In this document: positions 28,410 through 36,820 of the stretch, piece by piece
Layout: each line of letters starts with the position of its first letter
Numbering within the stretch: position 1 is the first letter of the stretch
NCBI RefSeq assembly: GCF_004310425.1
Contig: NZ_SIUB01000006.1
Coordinates: 62,001-126,000 of the forward strand
Length of the DNA: 64,000 nucleotides
Direction of reading: 5' to 3'
Origin: Hansschlegelia quercus
GTDB taxonomy: Bacteria; Pseudomonadota; Alphaproteobacteria; Rhizobiales; Methylopilaceae
Position numbers and translations under genes: made by a program
Notes under the pieces: model-generated
What the model saw: only the letters and a program-made list of their open reading frames with translations
What the model was told of the DNA's origin: nothing
Databases searched by the model: none

Positions 28410-29518
28410 GCCACCAGTCCCCGCATTTCCAGCTCGCGGCGCGCGTCCGCGACGCGATCCTGGGATTCCTGCCGCGCCACCCATTCCGCGAGCTCTTCCA
28501 GCCCTGAGGCGAAGTCCTGCTTCGCCTCGTAGCCGAGCACGTCGCGCGCTTTTGTAAGGTCGGGAATGTTGTGGCGGATGTCACCCGCCCTCGCCTGCTG
28601 GGTGATTTCAGGCGCGATGTCGGCGCGCCCCATCGAAGCGGCCTGCAGAAGTGCGACCTCTTCGACGTTCCGGTCCTCGCCGGAGCCGATGTTGAAGACC
28701 TCGCCGTTCGCCTCGGGCTTCTGGAGCGCCAGCAGGAAGGCGCGCGTGACGTCCGAGACGTGGACGAAGTCGCGGCGCTGCTTACCGTCCTCGAACACCA
28801 TCGGAGACTGGCCGTTCATGATCCGCGAGGCGAAGATCGCGAGCACGCCGGTATAGGGATTGGAGAGCGCCTGCCCTGGGCCGTAGATGTTCCAGAGCCT
28901 CAGCGCCGCGCCTTCCATGCCGTATTGCGATGTCAGGGTGAGCGTTAGCCGCTCCTGCACGAATTTGTTGATGGCGTAGACGCTCTTGAGCGCAGGCTGC
29001 TTGGTCTCCGGGGTCGGGATTGGAACCAGAGGCCGGCCCGCTTTGTCGAGCGGATCCCACGACCCGTCTGCATTGCGGGGGCCACGGACCACGTCCTGCA
29101 TCAGTTCGCCGTCCGCCGTGCGGTAGAGCCCCTCGCCGTAGATGCTCATCGAGGAGGCGATCACGACGCGGCGCACGGGATGCTCCAGCAATTGCTGGAA
29201 CAGCACCGCGGTGCCGTAGTCATTGACCGAGGTATAGCGATCGATGGCGTACATGCTCTGGCCGACCCCGACCTCGGCTGCGAGGTGGATCACCGCGTCC
29301 GCGCCTGTCACCGCGCGCCGGACCACGTCGCCGTCCCGGATGTCGCCGACGATCAGCTCGACGTCCTCATCGAGCTCCGACGGGCGGGAGCGCGTCGGGT
29401 GCACCTGCTCGATCAGGCTGTCGAGAGCACGGACGCGATGGCCGTCCCGCAGCAGGGCTTTTGCGACATGGCGGCCGACGAAGCCTGCGCCTCCGGTGAT
29501 GAGGATAGTTTCGGTCAT
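28406..29518 (-). CDS. NAD-dependent sugar epimerase/dehydratase, first gene of leftward glycan operon
   Basis: A 370-residue extended short-chain dehydrogenase resembling UDP-glucose 4-epimerases. It has ILITGGAGFVGRHVAKALL, AVIHLAAEVGVGQSMYAIDRY, IASSMSIYGEG, the catalytic YAINK (YxxxK), and RLWNIYGPGQALSNPYTGVLAIF. It is first in a run of nine genes leading to 19853, most of them overlapping by 4 nt (ATGA/GTGA) and so probably translated together. The 233-bp divergent gap upstream separates it from the inositol-3-phosphate synthase gene. Confidence 0.87.
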   Translation of the reverse strand: MTETILITGGAGFVGRHVAKALLRDGHRVRALDSLIEQVHPTRSRPSELDEDVELIVGDIRDGDVVRRAVTGADAVIHLAAEVGVGQSMYAIDRYTSVNDYGTAVLFQQLLEHPVRRVVIASSMSIYGEGLYRTADGELMQDVVRGPRNADGSWDPLDKAGRPLVPIPTPETKQPALKSVYAINKFVQERLTLTLTSQYGMEGAALRLWNIYGPGQALSNPYTGVLAIFASRIMNGQSPMVFEDGKQRRDFVHVSDVTRAFLLALQKPEANGEVFNIGSGEDRNVEEVALLQAASMGRADIAPEITQQARAGDIRHNIPDLTKARDVLGYEAKQDFASGLEELAEWVARQESQDRVADARRELEMRGLVA

Positions 29519-29751
29519 AAGACCCCCGTCTTTATTTTTGCTCGCGGCGAAGATTTGCTGTTCGTCGGCCGCTGAGGCTAACTCCGATCACGGCATGTAT
29601 GTTCCGGAAGAAGATGAAGATGATGCTCCGCCCCACACGGATTCCATTCCTCAAGGGGCGATGTAGTTCCTGGAAACCGGCTCGCCAGCTTCTACTTACC
29701 TCCGGGCGTCGCTGAGCTCCAGTCTATGGGGCGGCCATCGAAAGGTTTTGT
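29519..29751. promoter_or_regulatory. Divergent promoter region of the glycan/cyclitol locus
   Basis: This 233-bp gap lies between the starts of the leftward epimerase operon and the rightward inositol-3-phosphate synthase operon, so it must hold both promoters. It is richer in A and T than its surroundings (for example TTTATTTTTG near 29530). I could not find a clear inverted repeat or confident -35/-10 pair. A 23-codon acidic open frame (29595-29666, start MYVPEEDEDD) lies inside it without a ribosome site. Confidence 0.5.
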
Positions 29752-30852
29752 ATGTCCAGGAAGCGTCTTCGCGTCGGCGTCGTCGGAGTTGGCAACTGCG
29801 CCTCGTCATTCATACAAGGCCTTAGCCACTACGCGACCGCGCCCGCGAACGAGCCGCCTCCCGGCCTCATGAACGTCGAGCTCGGCGGCTACCACATCGG
29901 CGACATGGAGATCTCCGCCGCGTTCGACATCCATGCCGGCAAGGTCGGGCGCGACATCTCCGAGGCGATCTTCGTCGAACCGAACAACACCATCCGCTTC
30001 GCAGCCCCTCCCCTATCCGGAAGCCGCGTGTTGCGCGGGCCGACGCTCGACGGCATCGGCAAGTACATGGCGGGGGACATCGAGGAGTCGCCCGAACCTC
30101 CGGTCGACGTCGCCGCGACCTTGCAGGCGACGCAGACCGACGTGCTGGTGTCCTACCTGCCGGTCGGCTCCCAGAAGGCGACCGAGCATTACGCCGAGCA
30201 GGCGCTCGCCGCCGGATGCGCGTTCGTCAACTGCATCCCCGTGTTCATCGCGTCAGATCCCGCGTGGGCGAAGCGCTTCGAAGAGCGTGGCCTGCCGATC
30301 GTCGGCGACGACATCAAGAGCCAGGTCGGCGCGACCATCGTGCATCGCGTGCTCGCCAACTTGATGCGCGAGCGGGGCGTCAGGCTGGACCGGACGTATC
30401 AGTTGAACTTCGGCGGCAATTCCGACTTCAAGAACATGCTCGAGCGCGAGCGTCTCGACTCCAAGAAGATTTCGAAGACCCGCGCGGTGACGAGCCAGCT
30501 CGACCGTCCGCTCGATCCGGACGACGTCCATGTCGGCCCGAGCGACTTCGTGCCCTGGCTGACCGACCGCAAATGGGCGCACATTCGGCTGGAAGGCACG
30601 ACCTTCGGCGACGTTCCCCTCAACATCGAGCTCAAGCTCGAAGTCTGGGACAGCCCGAACAGCGCTGGCGTGGTGATCGACGCGGTACGTTGCGCGAAAC
30701 TCGCGCTCGACCGCGGCGTCGGCGGACCTTTGATCGGTCCGTCGAGCTATTTCATGAAGTCCCCGCCCCAGCAGTTCGACGATTCCGAAGCGCATGACCG
30801 CACCGCGCGCTTCATCGCCGGGCTGGATCAGCCTTCATCACGGCCGTCGTGA
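29752..30852 (+). CDS. ino1: Inositol-3-phosphate synthase, actinobacterial type
   Basis: A 366-residue enzyme that converts glucose 6-phosphate to 1D-myo-inositol 3-phosphate using NAD. The match to the mycobacterial Ino1 type is very strong by eye: [87 protein letters not shown], and [18 protein letters not shown]. It overlaps the histidine phosphatase gene by 4 nt (GTGA). Most proteobacteria neither make inositol lipids nor need this enzyme. Its place in an operon with a phosphatase, opposite glycosyltransferases, suggests an inositol-based building block for a glycoconjugate. Lateral origin is likely. Confidence 0.96.
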   Translation: MSRKRLRVGVVGVGNCASSFIQGLSHYATAPANEPPPGLMNVELGGYHIGDMEISAAFDIHAGKVGRDISEAIFVEPNNTIRFAAPPLSGSRVLRGPTLDGIGKYMAGDIEESPEPPVDVAATLQATQTDVLVSYLPVGSQKATEHYAEQALAAGCAFVNCIPVFIASDPAWAKRFEERGLPIVGDDIKSQVGATIVHRVLANLMRERGVRLDRTYQLNFGGNSDFKNMLERERLDSKKISKTRAVTSQLDRPLDPDDVHVGPSDFVPWLTDRKWAHIRLEGTTFGDVPLNIELKLEVWDSPNSAGVVIDAVRCAKLALDRGVGGPLIGPSSYFMKSPPQQFDDSEAHDRTARFIAGLDQPSSRPS

Positions 30853-31451
30853 TCGGAGCGACCATTCATCTGGTCCGTCACGGGACCCACGATCTCGTCG
30901 CGAAGACGCTCTGCGGTCGGCGCGAAGGCGTCGGCCTCGGCGAGGCCGGGCGGAGCGAGGCGCGCGCCGTCGCGAAACGGCTCGCGGGCGCTTCGCTGAC
31001 GGCTGTCTATTCCAGTCCCCTCGAGCGGACGCAGGAGACCGCCGCGATCATCGGTGAGGCTTGCGCCCTTCCTGTCATCGTGGAAGACGCGCTCATCGAG
31101 ATCGACTTCGGCGCCTGGGCCGGGCTGACATTCTCCGAGCTCGATCAAGATCCGTCATGGCGCGAATGGAACGCGGATCGCGGACGCGCCGCCGTCCCCG
31201 GCGGCGAAAGCATGGCGCATGCGCAATTGCGCGTCGCGACATGGCTGCGGACGATCGGCCAGCGTCATGCGGGCGAGTCCGTGGCGGCGGTGAGCCACGG
31301 CGACGTCATCAAGTCGGGCGTGGCTCACATACTCGGGCTACCGCTGCACTTCTACGACCGTTTCGACATCGCTCCGGGATCGATCACCACGCTGCATATC
31401 GGCGGCGAGGGGATGAAGGTCTCGGCTCTCAATGAGGTTGCGCATGAATGA
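30849..31451 (+). CDS. Histidine phosphatase (phosphoglycerate-mutase-like)
   Basis: A 200-residue member of the histidine phosphatase superfamily. The catalytic RHG is in [14 protein letters not shown], the second arginine block is [13 protein letters not shown], and the second histidine is in [12 protein letters not shown]. Asp/Glu contacts are around [16 protein letters not shown]. It starts at a GTG that overlaps the ino1 stop, so it is probably made together with Ino1. A natural guess is dephosphorylation of an inositol phosphate or of a glycosyl-inositol phosphate, but family members act on many phosphomonoesters. Confidence 0.88.
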   Translation: MIGATIHLVRHGTHDLVAKTLCGRREGVGLGEAGRSEARAVAKRLAGASLTAVYSSPLERTQETAAIIGEACALPVIVEDALIEIDFGAWAGLTFSELDQDPSWREWNADRGRAAVPGGESMAHAQLRVATWLRTIGQRHAGESVAAVSHGDVIKSGVAHILGLPLHFYDRFDIAPGSITTLHIGGEGMKVSALNEVAHE

Positions 31452-32217
31452 TCTTAGTCAGGATCGGATCAGGGCCAGGGTCGAGGCGCTGGGCGACTGG
31501 TTCCACAACATGGACCTCAAGGGCGTGCCGACCGCCCCGAACCATTTTCTGCACGATTACCCCCGCAACAAGTTCAGCCGCTTCTCGCACGCTCTCCCGG
31601 ACGATCTGGGCGGCAAGAGCGTGCTAGACATCGGCTGCAACGCCGGCTTCTACTCGCTGGAGATGAAGCGGCGCGGCGCCGACCGGGTGCTCGGTCTCGA
31701 TTCCGACGATCGCTATCTCGCCCAAGCGCGCCTAGCCGCCGAAGTGCTCGAGGCCGACATCGAGTTCCGCAAGCTCAGCGTGTACGACCTCGGCGCGCTC
31801 GGCGAGCGCTTCGACCTCGTGCTGTTCATGGGGGTGTTCTACCATCTGCGCCACCCGCTGCTGGCGCTCGATCTGATCTACGACAACGTCGCCCGCGACC
31901 TTCTGGTGTTCCAGACGATGCAGCGCGGCAGCGAGGAGGTTCACCCCGTTCAGGCGGATTACGACTTCTTCCAAGCGGAGCATTTCGACGAGCCGGGCTA
32001 TCCGAAGATGCACTTTATCGAGCACGAATATTCCGGTGACTGGACCAATTGGTGGACGCCGAACGCCGCCTGCTCGCAGGCCATGCTGCGGAGCGCCGGG
32101 TTCGAGATCCTCGAGCGGCCCGAAGCGGAGGTTTATATCTGCCGGCGCGGCGTTCGGCCGAAGGATGACGGCGCCGTCTACCCCGCCTCGCCGAAGAACG
32201 GAGCTCGTCCAGGATGA
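31444..32217 (+). CDS. Class I SAM methyltransferase (CmoB/DUF1698-like)
   Basis: A 257-residue Rossmann-fold methyltransferase. The SAM loop is KSVLDIGCNAGFYS (residues 58-71), then the acidic motif GLDSDD, followed by LVLFMGVFYHLRHPLLALD in the region where CmoB-type enzymes have YH near the active site. ATG 31444 has GAGGT about 6 nt upstream and overlaps the phosphatase by 8 nt, so I chose it over 31432. I recall relatives annotated as TIGR04290-type methyltransferases in glycan loci, but I cannot check this. It may methylate a sugar or cyclitol hydroxyl. CmoB-like tRNA modification is a less likely alternative. Confidence 0.85.
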   Translation: MNDLSQDRIRARVEALGDWFHNMDLKGVPTAPNHFLHDYPRNKFSRFSHALPDDLGGKSVLDIGCNAGFYSLEMKRRGADRVLGLDSDDRYLAQARLAAEVLEADIEFRKLSVYDLGALGERFDLVLFMGVFYHLRHPLLALDLIYDNVARDLLVFQTMQRGSEEVHPVQADYDFFQAEHFDEPGYPKMHFIEHEYSGDWTNWWTPNAACSQAMLRSAGFEILERPEAEVYICRRGVRPKDDGAVYPASPKNGARPG

Positions 32218-33221
32218 TCGAAGCCGTCAAGATCTGGAACGAGCCGAACAACAAGTCGCATTGGGACCCGCTTATCGACCCGGAATGGGATCTGTTCGCC
32301 GGGATGACGCGGCTCGCGGGTCAGGCGATACGCGCGGAGAACTCCGGCCTGACGCGCGTGCTGGGGGGCATGTCTCCCATCGATCCGTCCTTCATCCACC
32401 GGTTGGAGCTGAAGGGCGCTCTGGACGAGGTCGACGTGATCGCGGTTCACGGCTTTCCGCTCGACTGGAACCTTTGGCAGATCGACGAGTGGCCCGCCAA
32501 GATCCAGGAGATCCGGGCGGTGACGACCAAGCCGGTCTGGGTCACCGAGGTCGGCGTGTCCTCGTTCGGTTCCGAGGAGGTCCAGGCTTGGGGCGTGAAG
32601 AAGACCGCCGAGCTTCTGATCGGGCGCGCCCCGCGCATCCACTGGTACAGTCTGTACGACCTTCCCATGGCCTGGGGCGCCACGACCCGGCACAGAGAGG
32701 CGGAAGGCTCGTCCTACTACCGGCACTTCCACATGGGTCTGCTACGGGAGGACGGCTCGCCAAAGCCCGGCGTCGAGGTCTACGGCCAGTACGCCGCCTC
32801 CATGGGGTTGTGCCAGTGGTTCCATTTCGAAGACCACCGCCTGGACGAGGCCGTCGCCTGGATGCGCCGGCTCGGCGTGCGCCACTTGAGGACGGGTTTG
32901 TCCTGGGCCGACAGCTTCCGCCCCGGCGCGCTCGAATGGTTCGACCGTCAGATGGAGGCGCTGGCGGAGTTCGAGACCACCGTCACGTTCTGCTTTACCC
33001 CCGAGCACCGCGGGATAGAGCCGCATCATACCAGCGCTCCTCAGGTCCCTGAAGAGTTCGCCGAGTTTTGCGCAGCGATGGTCCGCCGCTACGCTCCCCC
33101 GACGTCCGTTGGGACGGTCGCGGCGGCATCCCCCGCGCTTTTCACGTCGGCGCCGAGCGCGCGCCCCGTGCTGAAGGAGGGATCAGCGTCCGAAGTGCAG
33201 GCGGCGGCGCTGGGCGAATGA
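32214..33221 (+). CDS. Glycosidase-like TIM barrel with apparently swapped halves
   Basis: A 335-residue cytosolic protein (no signal) that reads as a clan-A glycosidase in unusual order. Residues 5-12 (VKIWNEPN) look like strand 4 with the acid/base Glu10. The strings around 75-80, WVTEVG (nucleophile Glu112) and RIHWYSLYD (141-149) look like strands 6-8. Residues 205-293 (an AVAWMRRLGVRHLRTGLSWADSF start, then VTFCFTPE and EEFAEFCAAMVRRYAP) look like strands 1-3, which normally precede WNEPN. The Glu spacing of about 102 fits the clan. The start ATG overlaps the methyltransferase stop (ATGA). It may be a circular permutation or two joined half-barrels. The last 40 residues are low-complexity. 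Substrate unknown, possibly xylosides given the UDP-xylose enzyme. Confidence 0.75.
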   Translation: MIEAVKIWNEPNNKSHWDPLIDPEWDLFAGMTRLAGQAIRAENSGLTRVLGGMSPIDPSFIHRLELKGALDEVDVIAVHGFPLDWNLWQIDEWPAKIQEIRAVTTKPVWVTEVGVSSFGSEEVQAWGVKKTAELLIGRAPRIHWYSLYDLPMAWGATTRHREAEGSSYYRHFHMGLLREDGSPKPGVEVYGQYAASMGLCQWFHFEDHRLDEAVAWMRRLGVRHLRTGLSWADSFRPGALEWFDRQMEALAEFETTVTFCFTPEHRGIEPHHTSAPQVPEEFAEFCAAMVRRYAPPTSVGTVAAASPALFTSAPSARPVLKEGSASEVQAAALGE

Positions 33222-33232
33222 GGACGTCGCCT

Positions 33233-33958
33233 TCAGGCGCCTGACCGGAGCAGCGCAGGCAGCGCGCGGTGGACGTATTCGGGCGATTCCGCCGTGAGCT
33301 CCTCGGCGGAACGCACAAAGATGATGCGGTCCAGCTCCGGCGTCGGATCGAGGCCTAAATGGGCTTCGACGCGGCGCTTCAGTTCGGCCTCGGTCAGATC
33401 CGTGTCGTAGCGGCGAACATAAGCCACGACTTTGGGCGCGAAGATCGCGAAGGCATGAGGAGAGGCCAGGACCTCGGGTTCGGTAAGGCCAGTCTCCTCC
33501 TCAAGCTCTCGGGAGATCGAATACTCGAGGTCGACCCGGCCGTCGCGAATGTCCGAAAGATCGGGCGTGCCGCAGGGGAAGTAGATCTTGCCGGCGGCGG
33601 CCGTATGAGGCGCCATTCTGCCGAGCAGCACGCCTCCGTCCGCGCTGACCACGGCGGCCGCGCCGAACACATTGCGGAAATCCGACCGCGTCCCCTTCTC
33701 ACGCCACCAGTTGAAGGCCGAGAACGCGACCTCGGCGTAGCGCGCGGTAAGCGTTTCGTCTGTGATCGCAGCTTCGACGCCAAGCAGGACTCGACCATCG
33801 AACATCGCGGGCTTTGCTTGCAGCGCCGCCTTCCAGTGGGCGGCGATCTCAGCTTCATCCGCCGGTGAGAAAACCCCAGCCTCCCCGCAAATGCCTCGAA
33901 AACCAGAGACTGGAACAACCACCGGCTGCTGCAAATCAGAATGAAGCATCGACAACAT
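33233..33958 (-). CDS. Nudix hydrolase
   Basis: A 241-residue Nudix-fold pyrophosphatase. The Nudix box spans residues 130-157 and ends in RELEEETG (150-157), with the essential glutamates intact. The N-terminal 90 residues are a poorly recognisable extension. The C-terminal part is short and helical. It is convergent with the glycosidase-like gene, 11 nt apart, so it is not part of that operon by strand. Such enzymes clear nucleoside diphosphate derivatives, including nucleotide sugars. The start could also be ATG 33949 (MLHSDLQ). Confidence 0.8.
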   Translation of the reverse strand: MLSMLHSDLQQPVVVPVSGFRGICGEAGVFSPADEAEIAAHWKAALQAKPAMFDGRVLLGVEAAITDETLTARYAEVAFSAFNWWREKGTRSDFRNVFGAAAVVSADGGVLLGRMAPHTAAAGKIYFPCGTPDLSDIRDGRVDLEYSISRELEEETGLTEPEVLASPHAFAIFAPKVVAYVRRYDTDLTEAELKRRVEAHLGLDPTPELDRIIFVRSAEELTAESPEYVHRALPALLRSGA

Positions 33959-34098
33959 CGTACCTGTCGGCTGAGCAGTTTCGACGAGACCTAAGACGCC
34001 TTCTGTCAGCGCATCCCGCGACCATCAATTTTCGCCAGTCTTAGTGGAACGTCTTGCCGACCGCGAGGTTGCCTACACAACGAACATCGGAGGTACTC

Positions 34099-34593
34099 TT
34101 GGATAGACGCCAAATCCTCGCAGCGAGCGCGGGCGCGCTCGCACCGGCCCTGCTCGGCGTGTCTCTCGCCCACGCGCAGACAGCCGCCATGGATTCTATG
34201 AAGCTCCCCATCCTCGCGGGCGGCGATTTCGCGACGATGACCAGCAAACTCGCTTTGCGCCGCAGCTCCAATCCCCAGATCACGAACTTCGCCAAGCTGG
34301 AGATCACGGAGCAGGCCGCGGTCACCCAGGCGTTCGGCTCGCGTCTCGGCGCTGCAGGCCTGACCCCGAAGCACGCTGCTCTTCTCCAGTCTCTCGAAGC
34401 CAGCTCCGACGCCGACTTCGACGCGATGTATCTGAAGGGCCAGCTCATGGGCCATATGGAGCTCATGGCCCTTCACCGCAGCTACTCGAAGCGGGGGGCG
34501 GACCCGATGGCGCAGGGCGCGTCCACCGTCGCCGTTCCGGCGATCGAGACCCATATCGCGCTGCTCAAGGGCATCCGCGCCAAGAGCGCGTGA
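34099..34593 (+). CDS. DUF4142-type secreted protein with TTG start
   Basis: A 164-residue protein with an N-terminal DRRQILAASAGALAPALLG (twin-arginine-like signal), cleavage near SLAHAQTA, and a helical DUF4142-like body (DFATMTSKLALRRSSNPQITNFAKLEITEQAAVTQAF). I place the start at TTG 34099 because GGAGG lies 5 nt before it. No ATG fits, and the upstream TTG at 34054 lacks a ribosome site. The family is a periplasmic four-helix bundle of unknown function. It is followed 92 nt later by the metallo-beta-lactamase-fold gene. Confidence 0.75.
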   Translation: MDRRQILAASAGALAPALLGVSLAHAQTAAMDSMKLPILAGGDFATMTSKLALRRSSNPQITNFAKLEITEQAAVTQAFGSRLGAAGLTPKHAALLQSLEASSDADFDAMYLKGQLMGHMELMALHRSYSKRGADPMAQGASTVAVPAIETHIALLKGIRAKSA

Positions 34594-34685
34594 CGCCACT
34601 GCTGGCGAGGCCCTCGCCGCCTCGTCAGCAGCGTAACGCCGCTTTCGCGCTCCGAGCGAGAAATGCGTCCGGCTTAGAGGTCGTT

Positions 34686-35573
34686 ATGTCCGAGCAGATA
34701 CCTCTTTCAGACGCCGCCAGCGCGATTGATCCCGCGCAGGATGACCATGGACAAGCGGTCGAAATCGCTCTTGGCGTCGCTTACCAGCGCCTGCTGATGG
34801 TGAATGTCGTCCTCATCAACCCGGCAGGCGCGGGCGACCGCGAATGGGTGCTGGTGGACGCCGGCCTCATTGGAACGGCGTCTTCGATCAAGCGGGCCGC
34901 CGCTCATCGTTTCGGCGATGGGTCGCGCCCAGCGGCGATCGTTCTGACCCACGGGCATTTCGATCACGTTGGCGCGCTTAAGACGCTTGCGGAGGAATGG
35001 GACGTCCCGATCTACGCCCATCCCCTCGAGGCGCCCTATCTCGACGGCCGCTCCTCATATCCGCCAGGAGACCCCAGCGTTGGCGGCGGCCTTATGGCCG
35101 CGCTGTCGCGGTTCTATCCCCGCGGCCCCATCGACGTCAGCGGACGTCTCCGATTGCTTTCAGAGACAGGCCGCATCCCGGAACTTCCGGAATGGCGGTG
35201 GATCCATACGCCCGGACATAGCGTCGGGCACGTGTCGCTGTGGCGCGAAGCCGATCGCACGCTGATCGCCGGTGACGCCTTCGTCACAACCGGACAGGAA
35301 AGCGCCTACGCCGTCGCGACGCAGCGCGCCGAGATGCACGGGCCGCCTGCCTATTACACGACCGACTGGGGCGCGGCCGAAGCCTCCGTCAAGCGTCTCG
35401 CCGATCTGGAGCCGGAGGTGGTGGCGACGGGCCATGGCGAGCCCATGCGTGGTCCCGAAATGCGCGCCGCGCTTCGCCAGCTCGCGGACAGGTTCGCGGA
35501 AATAGCCGTCCCGAAGGACGGCCGCTACGTCCGAGAGCCGGCGACGACCGCGAATGGGTTGGCTTACCGCTAG
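34686..35573 (+). CDS. Metallo-beta-lactamase-fold hydrolase
   Basis: A 295-residue MBL-fold enzyme. The zinc motif is HGHFDH (residues 89-94), followed by downstream metal ligands in HTPGHSVGHVSL and LIAGDAFVT, and the GHGEP end motif. I chose ATG 34686, which has AGAGGT just upstream, over the frame start at 34590. The loop and overall length resemble glyoxalase II-like/YcbL-type hydrolases more than PhnP. It is upstream of phnC, but a 385-bp gap separates them, so linkage to phosphonate use is weak. Confidence 0.82.
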   Translation: MSEQIPLSDAASAIDPAQDDHGQAVEIALGVAYQRLLMVNVVLINPAGAGDREWVLVDAGLIGTASSIKRAAAHRFGDGSRPAAIVLTHGHFDHVGALKTLAEEWDVPIYAHPLEAPYLDGRSSYPPGDPSVGGGLMAALSRFYPRGPIDVSGRLRLLSETGRIPELPEWRWIHTPGHSVGHVSLWREADRTLIAGDAFVTTGQESAYAVATQRAEMHGPPAYYTTDWGAAEASVKRLADLEPEVVATGHGEPMRGPEMRAALRQLADRFAEIAVPKDGRYVREPATTANGLAYR

Positions 35574-35958
35574 ACGAACTTGAAAAGGCCCCGCGGCTTT
35601 CACCGGCGGCCTCCTCCGTAGAGGTGAGTCTTGAAATCAGGCGGCGGTACGACGCGATCGCTGCTCCATCCACTCGCGATGACGACGCTCGCCGGGGCGG
35701 CCTTCGCGAACAACGCCTTTGACTTCTCAGTCGCGCCGCCGTGCGCGTTCATAGGCGGTGACGGTGTCGTCCTAGTTGGTCTTCATCGCCGTCAGCCGTG
35801 GCTGTGTTTTCTTCCTTGCAATCGGGGCACTGAAAGGCCTCAACGCGCCCTTCCGCCCCTCGGCGCGGTTGCGGCGGAACGACAGTCGCCGCCTTCTGGA
35901 CCGTCACGGTAGCTTCTTGAACCGGCTCTAGCGTCCCGCGAAACCTAAGGGATGCAGG
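35574..35958. other. 385-bp gap without an intact gene
   Basis: No convincing gene is present. Just after the MBL stop there is an imperfect GC-rich hairpin (GGCC...GGCC near 35588-35612). On the minus strand a short open stretch (about 35,935-35,750) contains a single CxxC (FQCPDC), and a second frame is broken by stops, which could be remnants of a lost gene. The phnC promoter should be near the right end. I could not find a good PHO box there. Confidence 0.45.
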
Positions 35959-36762
35959 ATGCTGGAGCTCAGGGGGGTCAGCCGACGATTCGGCCAGACG
36001 CTCGCGGTCACGGATGTCGACCTCGCCATCGAGCGCGGCGCGTTCGTCGGCGTGATCGGCCGTTCGGGCGCCGGCAAGTCGACCGTGCTTCGCATGGTCA
36101 ACCGCCTCGTTTCTCCTTCATCCGGCGCCATTCTCTTCGACGGAATGGACGTCACCGGCCTCAAGGGCGAGGCGCTGCGGGCGTGGCGGGCGCGCTGCGC
36201 GATGATCTTCCAGCAGTTCAACCTGATCGGCCGCCTCGACGTGCTAACCAATGTGCTCATGGGGCGGCTGAACCACGCGCCGACCTGGCGCGCGCTGCTC
36301 GGGCTGTGGAGCGACGAGGACCGCGCCATCGCGCTTTCGGCGCTCGAACAGTTCGACATCGCGAACCTCGCCTCCGAACGCGCCGAAAATTTGTCGGGCG
36401 GCCAGCAGCAACGCGTGGCGATCGCTCGCGCGCTGGTGCAGGAGCCGGACGTTATCCTCGCCGACGAGCCGATCGCCTCGCTCGACCCGCGCAACACCCG
36501 TCTGGTCATGGACGCGTTGAAGCGCATCAACCGGCGCTACGGCATTACGGTCGTCGTCAACCTCCATTCCCTCGAGATCGCGCGCAGCTATTGCGACAGC
36601 CTTGTCGGCATGGCGGCCGGCCGCGTGGTTTTCCGCGGCGGCCCGGCCGACCTGACCGCCGATGCCGCCCGCGCGCTCTACGGCCTCGAGGCGGAGGAGC
36701 AGCTTGAGGCCCTTTCGGCGACGCCGGCGCCCGCTCCGGTCCGCGTCGTCGCGCACGCCTGA
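35959..36762 (+). CDS. phnC: Phosphonate ABC importer ATPase PhnC
   Basis: A 267-residue ATPase. Walker A is GRSGAGKST (34-42), the signature is LSGGQQQR, and Walker B is [12 protein letters not shown]. The [21 protein letters not shown] stretch is diagnostic of PhnC, as is the [13 protein letters not shown] switch region. It powers uptake of phosphonates through the two PhnE proteins. phnC, phnD, phnE and phnE run together in the plus direction, with a 58-nt gap before phnD. Confidence 0.96.
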   Translation: MLELRGVSRRFGQTLAVTDVDLAIERGAFVGVIGRSGAGKSTVLRMVNRLVSPSSGAILFDGMDVTGLKGEALRAWRARCAMIFQQFNLIGRLDVLTNVLMGRLNHAPTWRALLGLWSDEDRAIALSALEQFDIANLASERAENLSGGQQQRVAIARALVQEPDVILADEPIASLDPRNTRLVMDALKRINRRYGITVVVNLHSLEIARSYCDSLVGMAAGRVVFRGGPADLTADAARALYGLEAEEQLEALSATPAPAPVRVVAHA

Positions 36763-36820
36763 GCGTCCGCGTTCCACACCCTTGTCTCGCGTCTCCTCAC
36801 GCCATCAACAGGATATCGCC

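Noticed and set aside
29595-29666. A 23-codon acidic open frame in the divergent glycan promoter
   Set aside because: No ribosome site and no evidence for selection. It lies in a promoter region.
34686-35573. MBL-fold hydrolase as PhnP
   Set aside because: The zinc motif and the rest of the sequence look glyoxalase II-like, and a 385-bp gap separates it from phnC. I kept it only as an idea in the phn finding.
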